Origin: Sulfitobacter sp. OXR-159
Lineage (GTDB): Bacteria; Pseudomonadota; Alphaproteobacteria; Rhodobacterales; Rhodobacteraceae
Assembly: GCF_034377145.1 (NCBI RefSeq)
Contig: NZ_CP139707.1
Location: forward strand, 2,616,501 to 2,680,500
Direction of reading: 5' to 3'
Length of the DNA stretch: 64,000 nt
In this document: in pieces, positions 7,782 to 15,128 of the stretch
Numbering within the stretch: the first letter of the stretch is position 1
Layout: each line of letters starts with the position of its first letter
The notes under the pieces: model-generated
What the model saw: only the letters and a program-made list of their open reading frames with translations
Told to the model about the DNA's origin: nothing
Database searches by the model: none
Translations under genes and position numbers: made by a program

Positions 7782-9032
7782 TCAAAGGCTGAGAGCCTTC
7801 TCTGCCTCGCCATGTTCGAAGGCGTCTGCGAGAGATTTCAGATCTTCTCCACCAATACCGAATTGCCGCATGAGAGGTCTCCACCGGTTGGCGATGAGGG
7901 AGGCCATTTCGCGTGCCCGCTTGCGCGCCTCGTTCTCCGATAGATCGAAGAACTCTGCAGCGGCCACCGCAAGATCGAGTGACGCCTCAAACGGCTCTCC
8001 TTCAATGATCGCCGTCTGGAGATAGCGATGGCGTCCCGCCTGTGGGTTCACATCAAAGAGCGGAGAGAGTCGCCAAAGGCCGTTGTCGGCATAGATGAAT
8101 CCGTGGTTCTTCAGGTGATCATCCGTGTTGGTGACAAGGGCATTGAAGGCCATTCGCGCCCAAAGCTCATGCAGATCTGCCCGCGTAGCCTTACTGATCA
8201 TCCGGATCGCCTCTGCGATCTCTGTATAGGAGCCTTGCTCCGCTCCGGATCGATTAAGAGCTGTGCGCGCAGAAAAGTAAGGGACACGCCTCCCCGCCCG
8301 CCGATCGAAGCGCTTGATCAGGGCCACTGGATGGTCAGAGTTTTCCAGCACCAGTCGCGCGTCGGGCGCACGCAGGCCGCATTCCCGCGCCAACTGTAGC
8401 GTCGCGACCTCGATGCGCTCCACAGGGATCTGGTCCCCCAGGGACGAGAACTTAGCAATCCAGAGCGCGTCTCGGTCCTGCACAGTTGCCTTCGGTCGGG
8501 CGCCGCCAATCGAGCCGCCGGCGCCTGCAATCAGGCGTAATTCCTCGTTCGACACCTCGCGTCGCTGCTGGACCCTGATCGCAATGTCCCTAAGTTCGTC
8601 AAGCTGATCGAGGTTCTGCACCGGTGCGCGATGTCCACTAATGATTCCTCCGCCTTCTTCAGTGAACCGAAGTGCACCCTGACGCGTCGCATCATCCAAC
8701 AGGGCAAGCATGTCGAATTCGCTGAGATCGGCGCCGTGAACACGCGCCATCAAGAGACGCCCCCATGCATCAGGCGTTGCATCCTGAAGGACGGAAGGCA
8801 GGCTGTCGCGCTGAACGCCTGTGGATGCCTTAGACACATAGGAGGGCGTTAATCCGAGTGGCAGCTGAGGTGCGTTCGCGAAGGCACGCGCATCGTTCTG
8901 CCAGCTCTCAAAATATTGAAATTCGGAATGATGGCGGCGCGACCCTTGGGTGAACCGCAGCTTACCGACTGGCAAGAGTGCGCTTCCAAGGCAGACATGG
9001 GTGAACTTCTGTTCCGGGGTGCCCGGGGCCAT
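7782..9032 (-). CDS. HipA-family serine/threonine kinase (toxin-type)
   Basis: A 416-residue HipA-like kinase. Members phosphorylate translation targets such as glutamyl-tRNA synthetase and cause growth arrest or persistence. Visible elements are the P-loop-like GGSIGGARPK (172-181, with S174 at the autophosphorylation position), KRFDR (240-244), the catalytic NTDDHLKN (302-309, D304) and the metal-binding LFDVNP (325-330, D327). It starts at ATG 9032, where the HipB-like stop and this start share one base (TGATG), so the pair is translationally coupled with the antitoxin first. It could act as a toxin-antitoxin or addiction unit stabilising the island. All catalytic elements look intact. Confidence 0.88.
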   Translation of the reverse strand: MAPGTPEQKFTHVCLGSALLPVGKLRFTQGSRRHHSEFQYFESWQNDARAFANAPQLPLGLTPSYVSKASTGVQRDSLPSVLQDATPDAWGRLLMARVHGADLSEFDMLALLDDATRQGALRFTEEGGGIISGHRAPVQNLDQLDELRDIAIRVQQRREVSNEELRLIAGAGGSIGGARPKATVQDRDALWIAKFSSLGDQIPVERIEVATLQLARECGLRAPDARLVLENSDHPVALIKRFDRRAGRRVPYFSARTALNRSGAEQGSYTEIAEAIRMISKATRADLHELWARMAFNALVTNTDDHLKNHGFIYADNGLWRLSPLFDVNPQAGRHRYLQTAIIEGEPFEASLDLAVAAAEFFDLSENEARKRAREMASLIANRWRPLMRQFGIGGEDLKSLADAFEHGEAEKALSL

Positions 9033-9397
9033 CAGAAGCCTGCGCCTTCATCATCACCGCCGGCCTCATGGCGGCTATCCGGAGCTCGTGCGCCGCCGCG
9101 CTTTACATAGGATATCCCCCGCTTGGGAATCGCGTCGACTGCGAGGGACAGGCCCACAGCATCCTCTTCTATTCGTAGGATCTCCGCGAGTGCATCGGGC
9201 TCGCCGAGCGCCGCAAGCACCCCGGCCAGTTTCCCGATGCCCACACCAGCATCGCCCCGCTCCAGACGCTGGATCGTCTTTTCTGACACGCCTGCGCGTT
9301 CGGCGAGATCGAGCATGGCAAGACGACGCGCGAGGCGCGCTTGTTTGATGTTACGGCCAAGGTTTACCAAAGCCCTCTGGGCACGAAGATTCGTCAT
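9032..9397 (-). CDS. HipB-like helix-turn-helix antitoxin/regulator
   Basis: A 121-residue protein with an N-terminal Cro/C1-type helix-turn-helix (about residues 12-68: LGRNIKQARLARRL, then LAERAGVSEKTIQRLERGDA) and a C-terminal tail rich in charged residues. It should bind DNA upstream of its own operon and neutralise the HipA-like kinase encoded immediately downstream; their coding regions share one base. The upstream AT-rich segment (about 9398-9470) is the likely promoter/operator. It is longer than E. coli HipB (88 aa), the extra length being in the tail. Confidence 0.82.
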   Translation of the reverse strand: MTNLRAQRALVNLGRNIKQARLARRLAMLDLAERAGVSEKTIQRLERGDAGVGIGKLAGVLAALGEPDALAEILRIEEDAVGLSLAVDAIPKRGISYVKRGGARAPDSRHEAGGDDEGAGF

Positions 9398-9607
9398 TAG
9401 CGGTCTTAAATAGCTGATAAAAGAGATTTACTGGTCATATGTGACCTATTAACCGATGAACTTCAACTAACAAGGTCGGAGCTGGCCGATGTGTTCGGCG
9501 TATCGTTGCAAGATGTCGACGAGTTCTTGTCGCCGTCGGTATCCGAAACGCCACAGCGGGTGAGGTATTTTCAGAGATTATTACCACTACGGCGCCGCGG
9601 GCAGGGT

Positions 9608-9805
9608 CTACTCTCCAAGCCCGTTCTTGGCCTCGGGAAGGTCTTTGTCATAAACAAGGTTCCCGTCCTCATCGAGGCCAACTCCAAGCCCAAGGCGCCG
9701 CAGTCGTTCGAAAAACGCTTCCTCATCGGGCCCAGGCTGGCCCATCTTCTCTATAAACCATTCCTCCCACTCGGGGTCTGATTCATCCGGTTTTGGGCCT
9801 GTCAT
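9608..9805 (-). CDS. Small acidic hypothetical protein (65 aa)
   Basis: An acidic 65-residue protein rich in Asp/Glu/Trp near the N-terminus (DPEWEEWFIEKMGQPGPDEE). I chose ATG 9805 because an AGGAG ribosome site lies 7 bases upstream; a longer frame from 9841 lacks one. No domain is recognised. Given the neighbouring toxin-type genes it might be a phage- or island-derived small regulator, but nothing in the sequence shows this. Confidence 0.5.
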   Translation of the reverse strand: MTGPKPDESDPEWEEWFIEKMGQPGPDEEAFFERLRRLGLGVGLDEDGNLVYDKDLPEAKNGLGE

Positions 9806-9883
9806 CCCAATGCTCCTACTCTGCTGAACCGAGTCTATCACAAAATTGACGCTAAAACCGGCCGGCGCTAAATCTGCCCGAGT

Positions 9884-9945
9884 GCCGCCTTAGCTCAGTT
9901 GGTTTAAGCGCTTGATTGTGGGTCAAGGGTTCGCAAAATCGAGAT
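9884..9945 (+). pseudogene. Degenerate tRNA-like sequence (His-type anticodon GTG)
   Basis: TAGCTCAGTTGGTTTAAGCG (9891-9910) is a near-consensus tRNA D-arm. It is followed by a 5-bp anticodon stem CTTGA/TCAAG enclosing the loop TTGTGGG (anticodon GTG). The T-arm is deformed (GGGTTCGCAAAATCGAG) and the acceptor strand GCCGCCT has no complementary 3' partner. It is therefore a broken tRNA gene or tRNA-derived fragment, possibly a remnant of an attachment site from an earlier integration. Confidence 0.5.
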
Positions 9946-10106
9946 CAACGGATGCCGCCCCCCCTTCTGCGACATAAGTGCTACATTGGCTGTAACGCAC
10001 AGGAGAGGGTATGTTAACGTGTCATTCGATGCGGCTGAGTTGCGGGACCCAAGAGATCATAACGCGAAAGAACGCCGACCATGCGATCTGGGAAAGAAGA
10101 TAAAGG

Positions 10107-10370
10107 ATGGTGCACGTCGCATCGAAAATTCTCGGAACGGTGAACGCACCCTATGGTGCGAACCTATCCGCTTATCAGCTTGCCGCCGCAATCTCTGACA
10201 TTGAGGCCGCTCAGTCTGCCATGGGGCCGGCCTTCTCCCTCTTCTCTGAAGTCTCCCCGCAGCTTCAGCTGTCCTTCGTGTCAGAGATGGGACTGCCCCA
10301 TGACAAGGTGCGGCGGGTCGCGAAGCACTTTCAGACGCTTTGCCCGTTCCCGTTGCCACTCGCTAAGTAG
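10107..10370 (+). CDS. Possible small hypothetical protein (87 aa)
   Basis: An 87-residue open frame with reasonable composition (alternating hydrophobic/helical segments) but no recognised domain. AAAGG abuts the start codon, which is too close for a normal ribosome site. It could be a chance frame or a decayed gene in the island segment left of the IS element. Confidence 0.25.
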   Translation: MVHVASKILGTVNAPYGANLSAYQLAAAISDIEAAQSAMGPAFSLFSEVSPQLQLSFVSEMGLPHDKVRRVAKHFQTLCPFPLPLAK

Positions 10371-10498
10371 CAGCGGGTCTTCGTAACAAGCGAAAGGAAC
10401 CCTGTAAGAAACGCGTGGTTCGTTATGCTCTGCGACAGAACCGTGCTATATGCTGTGTTGTTCAGTGTGAACCTGGGCGACGGCTCAAAGGAGGGAAA

Positions 10499-10684
10499 AT
10501 GGCTACTTTTGACATCATCGTGTCGATCGCGTCGGTCGTTCTGGCTGCCGTGACCATCGCCTATATGGCCTACTTGGCTCGGGTGAGCGGCCGAGATCGA
10601 CCCCACGATCCGGAGCGCCTGCGCCGGTTTATTGCGAATGCGCCATACAACCTCGACGGTGAAAGACATAGCCAAAAAAGATGA
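10499..10684 (+). CDS. Small single-span membrane protein (61 aa)
   Basis: This 61-residue protein begins with one predicted transmembrane helix (about residues 5-27: IIVSIASVVLAAVTIAYMAY), followed by a basic cytoplasmic-type tail rich in Arg. The start ATG 10499 has a strong Shine-Dalgarno (AAGGAGGGAA). The frame ends just before a transposon-end-like GGCTTTGTTGCAACC, so the 3' end may have been altered by a past insertion. Its role is unknown; small membrane proteins of this kind occur in both toxin and defence loci. Confidence 0.5.
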   Translation: MATFDIIVSIASVVLAAVTIAYMAYLARVSGRDRPHDPERLRRFIANAPYNLDGERHSQKR

Positions 10685-10791
10685 TCGGCTTTGTTGCAAC
10701 CAATCATTCTCCTCGGAGGTCATCTTGACGGCAGAGATACCTGCTGCTTACGGATAGCTTATCCAGGCAAGAAGATCTCAGACTCAGTAAT

Positions 10792-12081
10792 GGGCACCTC
10801 TAAAAATTGCCCCAACCCCGGTGCTGCGTTATCTTTGATGGGACGAACCGGCACAGGGGAGACGGCAATGACGCAGATGGGTTTCTTTGATCTTTCCGAC
10901 CGCTATGCGAGCCTTGACGCGAAGAAGGACCCATTGGTTGAGATCGATGCGGTCGTGCCGTGGGAGGAGTTTCGTTCTATTTTGGATGAGGTTTGGCGCA
11001 AGCCTGATGCGGAGCGCAAGTCGCGCGCAGGCCGCAAGCCGATGGACACTGTGCTGATGTTCAAGACGCTGGTGCTGAGCGCACTCTACAACCTGTCGGA
11101 CGATCAGATCGAATATCAGGTCCGTGACCGGCTGTCCTTTATGAGGTTTCTGGGACTTAGCCTTGCGGACCGGGTGCCGGATGCAAAGACGGTGTGGCTG
11201 TATCGCGATGCGCTGGCGCAGGCGGGCAAGGTGGAAGAGCTGTTTCGTCAATTTGACGGGTATTTGGCGCGGCAGGGGTATATCGCTCGGGGTGGGCAAA
11301 TTCTTGATGCCTCTATTGTGGCGGTGCCGCGCAATCACAACACGCGCGACGAGAACGCGTCAATCAAGAAGGGCGAGAACCCCGAGCATTGGGAAAACAA
11401 GCCCGCCAAGCGCAGCCAGAAGGACGTGGACGCGCGCTGGACGAAAAAGCACGGCAAGAGCCATTACGGCTACAAGAACCATGTGAACGTCGACCGAAAG
11501 CACAAGCTGGTCCGGCGCTATCACGTCAGCGATGCCGCGCTGCATGACAGTCAAGCGGTGGATCACCTGCTGATGCGAGGCAATACCGGCTCCGGTGTGT
11601 GGGCGGATGCGGCCTATCGGTCCGAGGAGACGGAGGCGAAATTGCGCGCGCGGAAGCTGAAAAGTCACATCCACCGTAAGGGGAAACGCGGCAAACCTCT
11701 CACAGATCAGGCCAAGGGCAGCAATCGGACCAAATCCACCGTTCGGGTCCGGGTGGAACATGTATTCGGCGCACAGACCAACGACATGGGTGGCACCCTT
11801 GTGCGTAGCATTGGTCTGGTGCGAGCCAAGGCTAGGATCGGGATGAAGAACCTCGCATATAACATGCGACGCCTCGTTCAACTGCGCCGCATCAACCCGT
11901 GTCCGGCGTGAATACCGGGCGATCCAAGAACCGATCACGCGTCAAAGCATGACAAACAAGGCTTGAAGGCCGCAATACAGCGGTTGCGAGGCTCTGCCAA
12001 TTGCCAGACGAAAGCCACGATCCTGCTTCAGGCCGCCCGCGCCGCCAAACTACCAAAAATTGTTCAAAAATCGAGGTGCCC
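10792..12081 (+). mobile_element. IS5-family insertion sequence, complete, with 4-bp target duplication
   Basis: The 1290-bp element begins GGGCACCTCTAAAAATTG and ends in the imperfect inverted repeat ...AATCGAGGTGCCC; the outer 9 bases (GGGCACCTC) match exactly. Both sides are flanked by the direct repeat TAAT (10788-10791 and 12082-12085), a 4-bp duplication as expected for IS5-family elements. It carries one intact transposase gene, so the insertion is probably fairly recent. Confidence 0.88.
10868..11911 (+). CDS. IS5-family transposase (DDE)
   Basis: A 347-residue transposase. The N-terminal DUF772-like part (about 25-110, including VLMFKTLVLSALYNLSDDQ) is followed by the DDE catalytic domain: first Asp in GQILDASIVAV, second Asp in GVWADAAYRS, and a C-terminal Glu in RVRVEHVFG. 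ATG 10868 was chosen for its upstream GGGGAGA and the conserved MTQMGFFDLSDRY opening; frames from 10691 or 10838 read through the IS end. It is uninterrupted and so likely active in mobilising this IS copy. Confidence 0.9.
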   Translation: MTQMGFFDLSDRYASLDAKKDPLVEIDAVVPWEEFRSILDEVWRKPDAERKSRAGRKPMDTVLMFKTLVLSALYNLSDDQIEYQVRDRLSFMRFLGLSLADRVPDAKTVWLYRDALAQAGKVEELFRQFDGYLARQGYIARGGQILDASIVAVPRNHNTRDENASIKKGENPEHWENKPAKRSQKDVDARWTKKHGKSHYGYKNHVNVDRKHKLVRRYHVSDAALHDSQAVDHLLMRGNTGSGVWADAAYRSEETEAKLRARKLKSHIHRKGKRGKPLTDQAKGSNRTKSTVRVRVEHVFGAQTNDMGGTLVRSIGLVRAKARIGMKNLAYNMRRLVQLRRINPCPA

Positions 12082-12085
12082 TAAT

Positions 12086-12578
12086 GCCAAGTCTCTTCCA
12101 GGCATTCGAGCCGAGTGGGGTTTGAAATAGGAACTTTCCATATTCCCTTACGATAGTGACTTTCAACCCAAAAGGTCCCCCCAGGAAACGAAAAGGCCTT
12201 TTGGTGACTGGATGACGTGGAATGAAACTCTTTGGGCACAATCCATCAAGAACCTTATCAGTCAGTGAATTTTTTTAAATAGAAGCACGATTATGTCCTC
12301 GTTGCCGCCTCGGACACTCGACGCAATCGATATCTGCTACGAGCCCGACTGACCGCCTCGTGCGTGTATGCGCGCCCCTGTAGCGGACAGCCCATAGCTG
12401 CCGTCCGTCCCCGACGCAGCATGACGCCATAAAGCGACATGTAGAGCGGAAAGTGGATATCCGCTTGGGCCTGGACCGCCAGGCGGACTCTTCAGATAAA
12501 TATCCAGTTATTTCGATTGGGAATGGCGGAGTGTCGTGCGCCCCGTCACGTATCTCTTAAAGCGTTTAATGAAGAAGC
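12086..12578. other. Intergenic stretch right of the IS element, no gene seen
   Basis: About 490 bases between the IS right end and the PIN-like gene. A 63-codon frame on the minus strand (12050-12241) runs into the IS; joined across the TAAT target it would continue only a few codons, so it may be the end of a disrupted gene, but no family is recognised. The remainder shows no coding signal. Confidence 0.35.
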
Positions 12579-13067
12579 CTATATATCAGGTTCGCTGCGA
12601 AATGCGCGAAGATCGACATCTAACGACCAGATGCCGACAATACGAGAAGGATTTTGAGAAACAGTTCGCTCCCACTCCATAATAATAGAATGATCCGCCA
12701 AGCTTGTTCCTTCGTTTGGCTTTTCTTCAGATTTGTTTCTCATCGCAGCATCCGGAAACGCCTCAAGCCATTTATGAAACTCATTTCGATCTGGAAAGTG
12801 GGTGGCCCTAAAAGGGACTTCGCCATTAAGTGCCATATTAACTTGATCCGCCAGAACTCGTGCGAATTCGCGCCTCCGCGCCCCAGAGCTCAATCGTGAA
12901 ATGTGATTGCCAGACTCCCATATGGTTGCCATAGGCAAGAGAAAGTGATCGCCGCGTTTAATTCTTGCCTCAAATTCGTTGAATACATCTTCTCGATCCT
13001 GATTCAGTCCAGGAACATTTATGACGTTGAGGAAAATCGTCGTATCGATAAGGACAACTTCGCTCAT
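12579..13067 (-). CDS. PIN-like nuclease partner of ATPase
   Basis: A 162-residue protein with the layout of a PIN-domain (VapC-like) metal-dependent ribonuclease: D8 in LIDTTIFLN, E51 in TIWESGNH, D125 in SLADHSII, and D150/D152 in WSLDVDLRAF form the expected acidic set. Its start overlaps the upstream ATPase stop by 4 bases (ATGA, 13064-13067), so the two are co-translated. The family is inferred from motif spacing. It is probably the toxic effector of the pair, with RNA or DNA cleavage licensed by the ATPase. Confidence 0.7.
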   Translation of the reverse strand: MSEVVLIDTTIFLNVINVPGLNQDREDVFNEFEARIKRGDHFLLPMATIWESGNHISRLSSGARRREFARVLADQVNMALNGEVPFRATHFPDRNEFHKWLEAFPDAAMRNKSEEKPNEGTSLADHSIIMEWERTVSQNPSRIVGIWSLDVDLRAFRSEPDI

Positions 13068-14407
13068 GTTGATTGACGCACCTTCTTCAGCCAGCCAAGT
13101 GCGGAATCTTTCCTGTCTTCGCGCGTTTGGGTGATTTTCGCATATCTATCAAGCAACCCCGAAGTCAAAAGCCCTCCGAGTGAGTCCTGCGCGACGATTT
13201 CAGGGTATGATGCACTGTCGGATAGTCTCATGATTTTGCTCGAGCCGTCGTCGTTACTTCTATAACAAAATAAAACGTCTGGAATACTCTCATCTGGAAG
13301 AGCGTCCAGTAACGCGGGGTTGTGAGTCGACATTAGCACGCGGAGTTGTCTCGCTTCAGCAATCCTTCGAATACTTCTGAGAAGGTGCTGTGCCCGACTT
13401 GGATGGACACCGTTGTCGATTTCCTCGATTACAACCATTGTGCCGACAGGAGCTGAAAGCAGCGCTGCCGCGATAGAAAGAACACGCAAAGTTCCATCCG
13501 AGAGAAGAGAAGCATCATAGCGTTTCAACTGACCGCCAAAACTCTCAGTTAGCGATACCATGACTCCCCCCCGAGGTTCCTTGATAAAGCTGATTCCTTC
13601 TATGTTTTGTTCCGGAAGGCTTTGTATAAGGCTAAGCAACTCTGGTGCCGCCTCGTTTCCTTCCATGATGTCCGAGAAATCGCTTAGCTCAACTTCTTCT
13701 TCCGGCTGACCACACAAATCATAGAGAACTGCGGAAAGGTTTACTCCATCACCTCGTAGCTTTTCGCCCGCAGGAAAAGAATAATTCCGCATAAGCTGCG
13801 GATTCGGGTCTAAGAAAAGTATATTTGAAAGAAGTTCTTCAAGAACCCTCGAAACGGAAGGAATTTCTCTTCGGGACTTCCTGTGATTTACTGAGATTGA
13901 TGCGGGTGTGACCAACTGAGAAAAAATTGGAAACTGGTCGATACAGGTAATGTGCGGCTTCTTCCCTCCCCTCGCAAAATTGTTGTAGGCCACTCCTACA
14001 TCAGTGCCCCGGCCCGAAGACGGTTGATCTAAAGTATATAAAGGAACACTCTCGAAAGGCGAAGTCACTGCTTCCGAAAGGATGTGAAGACCATCTTCAC
14101 GAAGTTCAATCTCAATATTCCATTCTTTCCAGAGGGCACCCGAGAAAGAGCAAGAAAAACCGAATCTATCGGCTCCCTCATTGGGTAAATTTCTGGCGGT
14201 GCCCCTGACAACTTGCTCACCGCTGTTTACGTTGTATTGGATAGCGGAGAGGCGCTGTCCCTGCGCGAGCCAAGACATGAGACGAAGCCCCTCGATAGCA
14301 TTACTCTTTCCGGACGCGTTTGCTCCAATCAAGACGCTGAGTGGTGCGAGAGGTAGGTTGCCCTCCCGGTAGCTCTTGAACGACTTTAAGCCGAATGATT
14401 GCAGCAT
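13064..14407 (-). CDS. SMC/ABC-type AAA ATPase (RecF/OLD-like), candidate defence sensor
   Basis: A 447-residue ABC/SMC-superfamily ATPase of the AAA_15/AAA_21 kind. It shows Walker A GANASGKS (28-35), an ABC-signature-like LSDGT (302-306), Walker B VVIEEIDNG (325-333) and the H-loop STHN (360-363). Such ATPases act as sensors in several two-gene anti-phage modules (Septu PtuA, PARIS AriA, Gabija and OLD types). Here it directly precedes and overlaps a PIN-like nuclease gene. The DNA is visibly AT-richer than the core genes, suggesting horizontal acquisition. No C-terminal TOPRIM extension is present, so it is not a class 1 OLD protein. Confidence 0.85.
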   Translation of the reverse strand: MLQSFGLKSFKSYREGNLPLAPLSVLIGANASGKSNAIEGLRLMSWLAQGQRLSAIQYNVNSGEQVVRGTARNLPNEGADRFGFSCSFSGALWKEWNIEIELREDGLHILSEAVTSPFESVPLYTLDQPSSGRGTDVGVAYNNFARGGKKPHITCIDQFPIFSQLVTPASISVNHRKSRREIPSVSRVLEELLSNILFLDPNPQLMRNYSFPAGEKLRGDGVNLSAVLYDLCGQPEEEVELSDFSDIMEGNEAAPELLSLIQSLPEQNIEGISFIKEPRGGVMVSLTESFGGQLKRYDASLLSDGTLRVLSIAAALLSAPVGTMVVIEEIDNGVHPSRAQHLLRSIRRIAEARQLRVLMSTHNPALLDALPDESIPDVLFCYRSNDDGSSKIMRLSDSASYPEIVAQDSLGGLLTSGLLDRYAKITQTREDRKDSALGWLKKVRQST

Positions 14408-15128
14408 TTTTTATCCAGTATTCTTGCAGACGTGAACCAGCCAAGTTGCTGAGAAGCAGCGCTCGTCGACACTCATATTTTCGATATCATGGGCCTAAAC
14501 TACTGGCAACTTATGAACAATTTCTCTGATCTTCAGGAAATCGCAGTCGAGTATGACGTTGACATCATTTCCGCGAAAATTCCAGTTTGTTTGGGCTTCC
14601 ATAAGCCGCTTAGCTTGATCTTCCACTACGTCTTGTCTGAATGTCTGAACCGGAATCTGCAGGCTGCGGGGCCAAAGTTGTTACTCGGGCTACATCGACT
14701 TCCTGCGCATCGATGCTGGTCATCCAAAGCGCGGCGAAGTTCGGCCTACCGCCCTTCATCCCAAAGACCTCCGCACCCGCAGCGAAATCTGAGCTTCCGC
14801 AGCGAACGGCAGGACAGTCGGCATTGCAGGCCTCGGCGCTTGGCGCAAAGAATGTCCGCAGTCCGCCGGTTCCGCCCCGAGGTTTTAGCAACCCCTGAGG
14901 AAAATTAACTTCCACAGCGAACGGTTGAGCGCCTGGGCAGGTTCACAAAAATGCGGCCACCGGCGTTTCAAATAGACTATGAGCGCCGCCCCGTCGGCGG
15001 ACGACCGGCGAAGGATAACTTCCTTCCGGCCATGCAGCTGGTAAGATCGCACCGCTGACTGGTTCCCCGATCCCCCCTTTGATAAGAGCTGACCTCAGTG
15101 CCCAGGCTCTTCCATAATGCAATGAATC
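14408..15128. other. Intergenic stretch in island, no convincing gene
   Basis: About 720 bases between the ATPase promoter region and the integrase 3' end. Several short overlapping frames exist on both strands at 14489-14915, but none has a ribosome site or recognisable domain. The segment at about 14690-14880 resembles degraded filler sequence. The promoter of the ATPase-PIN pair should lie within about 14408-14520. Confidence 0.4.

Noticed and set aside
5057..9397. A TIR-domain ThsB partner to complete a canonical Thoeris system
   Set aside because: I inspected frames on both strands around the SIR2-SLOG gene and found none with TIR-like motifs; the adjacent genes are ThiC-like and HipA/HipB-like.
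14489..14915. Short overlapping frames on both strands between the ATPase and integrase
   Set aside because: No ribosome sites or domains; composition looks like degraded filler sequence.
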